Source: Lachnospiraceae bacterium (lineage in GTDB: Bacteria > Bacillota > Clostridia > Lachnospirales > Lachnospiraceae). Taken from it: a stretch of DNA of 64,000 bases. The notes beneath the pieces were generated by a model. That model did no database searches. It saw only the letters and a list, made by a program, of their open reading frames with translations, and was not told the origin of the DNA. Made by a program: the position numbers and the translations under genes. Below, piece by piece: positions 60,451 through 64,000 of this stretch. Location: positions 1 through 64,000 of the forward strand of contig JAKSRM010000010.1 of the NCBI GenBank assembly GCA_024403615.1, read 5' to 3'. The stretch's first letter is position 1. Every line of letters starts with the position of its first letter.

Positions 60451-61773
60451 TTATAATTTCAGCATTCCTAAACGATCTGCGATTTTTTCTACTTCGTAAT
60501 ATACTCTGCCTTCTTCTACGGTCAGGATTTCATTATTTTCCATAATGATTTCGCCATCGATAATTACCGTTTCTACCTCGCGGCCGGTTGCGGAATATAC
60601 TAATCCGCTGACGATGTTACAGCTTGGGAAGAATTCCGGTTCATAAAGATTCAGGATGGAAATGTCGGCCAACATGCCTTCTTTTATTTCGCCTAACTGA
60701 CCTTCCATACCGATCGCTTTCGCGCCATTAACGGTTACATAACGGAGAACATCCTGGGCGCTGATACACTGAGCCTTTTGCATATCGCCCTTGTAAATCA
60801 AAGCAGCCATATTCATTTCGGAGAACATGTTCTGGGAATTATTGCTTCCGCAGCTGTCGGTACCGATACAGCAGTTTACGCCTGCTTCCAGGAATTTCTC
60901 TGCCGGCATAAAGCCATTACCTAATTTCATGTTGCTCTTTGGATTTAAAGCAACGCTGACATTATGTTCTTTTAAGATCTGAATGTCTTCGTCGGATACT
61001 TTTACGCAATGAGCAGCGATGGTCGGAACATCTAAAACTCCTAAATCTGCCACATATTTAATTGGAGAGCATCCATGTTCTGCCATGCAGTTTTCTACTT
61101 CGTTGTCGCTCTCTGCCAGATGAATGGTCTGACCTACGCCATACTCTTTTACCAGTTCTGCAATACGAACCAGATTGTCTGCCGGACAGCTGTAAGGAGC
61201 GTGAGGTCCGAACCAGAATTTTAAGGTGCTGACGTCTTTGAAGGCTTCCTTCTCTGCTAAAAATTCGTTGATCTGATCTTCTGTATGTGGATTTCCTACC
61301 GGGCCATCCATACCTCTGGTAAGAACCGCTCTCATACCCATCTTATAGGCAGCTCCGGCACATGCACTTTCCGGACCCCCAAGAGCTCCGCCCCTGCTGG
61401 ATTTAATGTACATGTCCACATAGCAGGTGGTTCCAGTTTTTATCATTTCAATGTTATTGAGGAGGGTTCCCCAATAGCAATCTTCTTCTGTAATATAGTT
61501 TTCTGCGGTCTGGACTTTGTTCAGCCAGTCCCAGAACAGCATATCATCCGCATAGTTCCGGAAAAAGCTCATATACGCATGAGTATGGGCATTAATGATA
61601 CCCGGCATTGCTAATTTATCTGTGCCGTTGATTTCTTTTTCTGCTACAAAATTCTCTGGCGCCTGATCCAAAGAAACGATTTTATTTCCGGAAATATAGA
61701 TGTCGTGATTCTCCATCACGAATCCCTCTTCTTTACGGATTAATGTTTGAATATTTTTGATTTTTATATCCAT
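60451..61773 (-). CDS. mtaD: MTA/SAH deaminase-type amidohydrolase
   Basis: 440 residues from the ATG at 61771-61773 (AAAGAGGGAAAAA upstream), preferred over a far upstream in-frame ATG. Metal ligands are HTH in MPGIINAHTHAYMSFF, His in FGPHAPYSC and IAAHCVKV, and Asp in IGTDSCGSNNSQNMF. It deaminates 5'-methylthioadenosine, S-adenosylhomocysteine or 5'-deoxyadenosine. First gene of the operon with ahcY and pgi; promoter at 61818-61846. Confidence 0.92.
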   Translation of the reverse strand: MDIKIKNIQTLIRKEEGFVMENHDIYISGNKIVSLDQAPENFVAEKEINGTDKLAMPGIINAHTHAYMSFFRNYADDMLFWDWLNKVQTAENYITEEDCYWGTLLNNIEMIKTGTTCYVDMYIKSSRGGALGGPESACAGAAYKMGMRAVLTRGMDGPVGNPHTEDQINEFLAEKEAFKDVSTLKFWFGPHAPYSCPADNLVRIAELVKEYGVGQTIHLAESDNEVENCMAEHGCSPIKYVADLGVLDVPTIAAHCVKVSDEDIQILKEHNVSVALNPKSNMKLGNGFMPAEKFLEAGVNCCIGTDSCGSNNSQNMFSEMNMAALIYKGDMQKAQCISAQDVLRYVTVNGAKAIGMEGQLGEIKEGMLADISILNLYEPEFFPSCNIVSGLVYSATGREVETVIIDGEIIMENNEILTVEEGRVYYEVEKIADRLGMLKL

Positions 61774-61817
61774 TTTTTCCCTCTTTTTTCGATATTTGGG
61801 CATTTTATTCCAATTAC

Positions 61818-61846
61818 ATTTTATCGCAAAACAGCCTTTATAACAA
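61818..61846 (-). promoter_or_regulatory. Promoter of mtaD-ahcY-pgi
   Basis: Minus-strand TTGTTA (61841-61846), 17-base spacer and TAAAAT (61818-61823). Confidence 0.65.
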
Positions 61847-61859
61847 GACACACATAGGG

Positions 61860-61865
61860 TATAAT
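61860..61865 (+). promoter_or_regulatory. -10 box of murG
   Basis: TATAAT 45 bases before the murG start; the -35 region (TTTATA at 61837-61842) is weak and overlaps the divergent promoter. Confidence 0.4.
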
Positions 61866-61910
61866 ATTAGAAAAATATGTGTATTTTTTTATCAAGAAAG
61901 GTATGAAAAA

Positions 61911-62981
61911 ATGAAAAAAATACTTCTTACCGGTGGTGGTACCGCTGGTCATGTTACTCCGAATATTGCTCTGCTTCCTTATCTGAAAGAAGCAGGTTTT
62001 GAAATAGAATATATGGGCTCTTACGACGGCATCGAAAAGTCCCTGATTGAAGCCCAAGGCATCCCTTACTACGGCATCTCTTCTGGTAAACTGAGAAGAT
62101 ATCTGGATGTGAAAAATCTGACCGACCCGATCAGAATTTTGAAAGGTCTAAAAGAAGCGAAGAAGTATATGAAAGAAAACAAACCGGACATCGTATTCTC
62201 CAAAGGTGGTTTTGTTTCTGTTCCAGTTATTTTCGCAGCTGCAGAATGCCACATTCCAGTTGTTATCCATGAATCCGATTTAACTCCTGGTCTGGCTAAC
62301 AAACTTTCCATCCCGAAGGCTACGAAGGTTTGCTACAACTTCCCGGAAACGGAAGAATATCTTCCAAAAGGAAAATCCATTCACACAGGTCTTCCAGTCC
62401 GCAACGAACTCCTGGCCGGCGACCCTCATAAAGGCTATGAATTCTGTGGTTTCCCAGAAGATAAACCGATTCTGATGATTATCGGCGGAAGCCTGGGCGC
62501 TCAGAAGATTAACGAGACCGTTCGTCTGGCTTTAGATGAATTGTTAAAGACGTTCTATATTGCCCATGTTTGTGGCAAAGGAAAAATGGATGAAAGCTTT
62601 GAAGGAACTCCTGGCTATAAGCAGTTTGAATATGTCAGCGAAGAACTTCCGGATCTGTTCGCAGCTTCTAATCTGATTATTTCCCGTGCTGGCGCTAACG
62701 TAATCTATGAAATCGCCGCACTGAAAAAGCCTTCTCTTCTCATTCCTTTAGGAACGGACCAGAGCCGTGGCGACCAGATTCTGAATGCAAAATCCTTTAA
62801 GAGACGTGGTTTTGCAGAGAATCTGTTTGAAGACGAATTAAGCAGAGAATCCCTGATCAACGATGTTATCGAAGTAAACACCAACCGTGATTCTTATATT
62901 CAGGCCATGACTGAAGCTGGTAGCGCCAATGCTGCGCAAAAGGTAACAGAAGTTATTCTGGAAGTATTGAATGGAAAATAA
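61911..62981 (+). CDS. murG: UDP-GlcNAc:lipid I N-acetylglucosaminyltransferase MurG
   Basis: 356 residues, AAGAAAGGTATG upstream. GGGTAGHVTPNIAL (8-21) is the first G loop; KGGFVSVPVIFAA, IHESDLTPGLANK and IIGGSLGAQKIN are the classic MurG blocks, and FEYVSEELPDLFAASNLIIS followed by SRAGANVIYEIAALKKPSLL bind UDP-GlcNAc. It adds GlcNAc to lipid I on the inner membrane face to make lipid II. It stands alone here, away from a division-cell-wall cluster. Confidence 0.97.
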   Translation: MKKILLTGGGTAGHVTPNIALLPYLKEAGFEIEYMGSYDGIEKSLIEAQGIPYYGISSGKLRRYLDVKNLTDPIRILKGLKEAKKYMKENKPDIVFSKGGFVSVPVIFAAAECHIPVVIHESDLTPGLANKLSIPKATKVCYNFPETEEYLPKGKSIHTGLPVRNELLAGDPHKGYEFCGFPEDKPILMIIGGSLGAQKINETVRLALDELLKTFYIAHVCGKGKMDESFEGTPGYKQFEYVSEELPDLFAASNLIISRAGANVIYEIAALKKPSLLIPLGTDQSRGDQILNAKSFKRRGFAENLFEDELSRESLINDVIEVNTNRDSYIQAMTEAGSANAAQKVTEVILEVLNGK

Positions 62982-62997
62982 TTTGAATACAGATTTT

Positions 62998-63023
62998 AAA
63001 ACAGCCTCATTTGAGGCTGTTTT
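62998..63023. terminator. Bidirectional terminator after murG
   Basis: AAAACAGCCTCA (62998-63009)/TGAGGCTGTTTT (63012-63023) then T run; convergent with the glycyl radical enzyme gene. Confidence 0.9.
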
Positions 63024-63070
63024 TTTATTTGCGATGTGGAACGTGTATCGTCCTTGTACGAATGCACTTT

Positions 63071-64000
63071 TTACTGCAGATCATGGCTGGTTCGTTCAAT
63101 AACTTCGTCCTGAATGCCTGGCGTCAACCGATTAAAATATGCGCTATAACCAGCAACTCTTACGACCAGATCTGAATGGTCTTCTGGATGGATCTTCGCA
63201 TCCATCATCTCTTCCCGATCTACTACATTAAACTGAATATGTTTTCCACCATGAGTAAGGTAGGTTTTAATCATGCTGGCAAGTTTTTCCAAATCTTCCT
63301 GGGTCTTCAAAGCCGATGGATGGAACTTCATATTCATTAAAGTTCCCTGATATGGGTCCTGATCCACGCGCATTGCGCTGTGGAATACGGCAAGCGGTCC
63401 CCGCACATCCTGACCATGATCTGGGGAAAGCGAAGCGTCTGCTAAAATCGTTCCGCCTTTTCTTCCGTCTGGAGTTGCACCTGTTACAGCACCACCTGGC
63501 TGATGGGCAGAAATGGAAATGGCATTCGGCTTCAACGTGTCACCGTATACGCATGGCATGGAAAGACAAGTATCTGCATGGAGTTTGTACATCTTTGCAA
63601 CATAGGCATCCACCTCTGGAATATTGTTGCCATATTTCGGCATCTTCCGAAAATCTTCCTGCATCTCTTCATAGCCAACCCAATCAGCATCCAAGGCTTC
63701 CAGCAATTGAGCCATGGTGTATTTTTTCTGTTTGAACACAAGCTCGTTAATGGCATAAAGGCCGTTTCCTGCATTTACCGCGCCTACGGCTCCCAGCACT
63801 GCTCCGTTTTCAAAATCGAAGCGGCGGTTGAACATATCTTTTCCGACTTTCACGCCATCCTTCATAAGGCTGGAGCGGAATACATCTGGGAACAACTCTC
63901 GCTCCGCAATCAACTCAACGTTTACACGTTCGTTGGCCATTCGCATTAAATAACGAATCTCATCAAATACTGCTGCTTCCAGCTCTTCATAGGTTTCCAT
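63071..64000 (-). CDS. Glycyl radical enzyme, C-terminal part; 5' end outside window
   Basis: At least 309 codons run from the window edge to the stop at 63071. The C-terminal glycyl radical motif VVRVAGYSAYFNRL is present, together with GGAVTGATPDGRKGG, ADASLSPDHGQDVRGP and GGKHIQFNVVDREEMMDA, characteristic of the pyruvate-formate-lyase/diol-dehydratase superfamily. Whole proteins are about 750-850 residues, so the Met at 64000 is internal and the active-site Cys-Glu region lies outside. The exact reaction (lyase, dehydratase or decarboxylase) cannot be told from this part. Confidence 0.88.
   Translation of the reverse strand: METYEELEAAVFDEIRYLMRMANERVNVELIAERELFPDVFRSSLMKDGVKVGKDMFNRRFDFENGAVLGAVGAVNAGNGLYAINELVFKQKKYTMAQLLEALDADWVGYEEMQEDFRKMPKYGNNIPEVDAYVAKMYKLHADTCLSMPCVYGDTLKPNAISISAHQPGGAVTGATPDGRKGGTILADASLSPDHGQDVRGPLAVFHSAMRVDQDPYQGTLMNMKFHPSALKTQEDLEKLASMIKTYLTHGGKHIQFNVVDREEMMDAKIHPEDHSDLVVRVAGYSAYFNRLTPGIQDEVIERTSHDLQ

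Overview
The window looks like chromosome of an anaerobic, low-to-mid G+C member of class Clostridia (Bacillota). The signs are strong AGGAGG-type ribosome-binding sites, sigma-A promoters with 17-bp spacers, PerR/rubrerythrin/rubredoxin oxidative-stress genes, a glycyl radical enzyme, an anaerobic radical-SAM maturase, a bifurcated-flavin Old Yellow Enzyme reductase and a type II-A CRISPR-Cas locus. The family (Lachnospiraceae, Anaerovoracaceae or a relative) cannot be settled from the sequence alone.

Layout. 1-8.9 kb: end of an LVIVD beta-propeller gene, a 211-bp element with terminal inverted repeats, a PD-(D/E)XK-like gene, tRNA-Cys, a lipoprotein, a carboxylesterase, TspO, and a three-gene operon (SGNH hydrolase, beta-lactamase-like serine hydrolase, Cys-rich protein). 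8.9-15.7 kb: a PpiC-like foldase lipoprotein in an operon with a 1815-residue cell-wall surface protein. 15.8-24.4 kb: sugar-isomerase-like protein with a DUF2804 protein, a MoeA lacking its last domain, a PTPS/QueD-like protein with zinc ribbon, a decayed flavodoxin-type reductase, an SGNH hydrolase, a DUF4012 protein with a Gly-Gly-Glu-Glu-Pro repeat, and DUF6054. 24.5-34.7 kb: two tandem (alpha/alpha)6 glycosidase-like proteins (one carrying an N-terminal NAD(P)-binding domain), a second carboxylesterase, an Old Yellow Enzyme reductase, and an ABC exporter fused to a GNAT acetyltransferase. 34.8-37.8 kb: PerR with rubredoxin/rubrerythrin/ferredoxin fusion proteins and a flavin-rubredoxin protein.

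38.0-46.1 kb is the most notable region: an AT-rich type II-A CRISPR-Cas system (cas9-cas1-cas2-csn2, overlapping genes on the minus strand) running directly into an array of 25 identical 36-bp repeats plus a decayed terminal repeat (25 spacers). A tracrRNA is encoded on the plus strand just upstream of cas9, with its own promoter and terminator, and it lies inside the predicted cas9 mRNA leader in antisense. Beyond the array end are a very small helix-turn-helix gene and a YdbC ssDNA-binding gene.

46.2-64 kb: a second DUF2804 protein, an operon of dienelactone hydrolase, anaerobic sulfatase-maturase-like radical SAM enzyme, MscS channel and RlmI-like methyltransferase, a UroD-like methyltransferase, a five-gene operon from sirtuin to CvpA, a small gene that appears leaderless, an SAH-recycling operon (deaminase, SAH hydrolase, then glucose-6-phosphate isomerase), murG, and the C-terminal part of a glycyl radical enzyme running off the window end. 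All functional names are from sequence motifs read by eye; no database search was possible.
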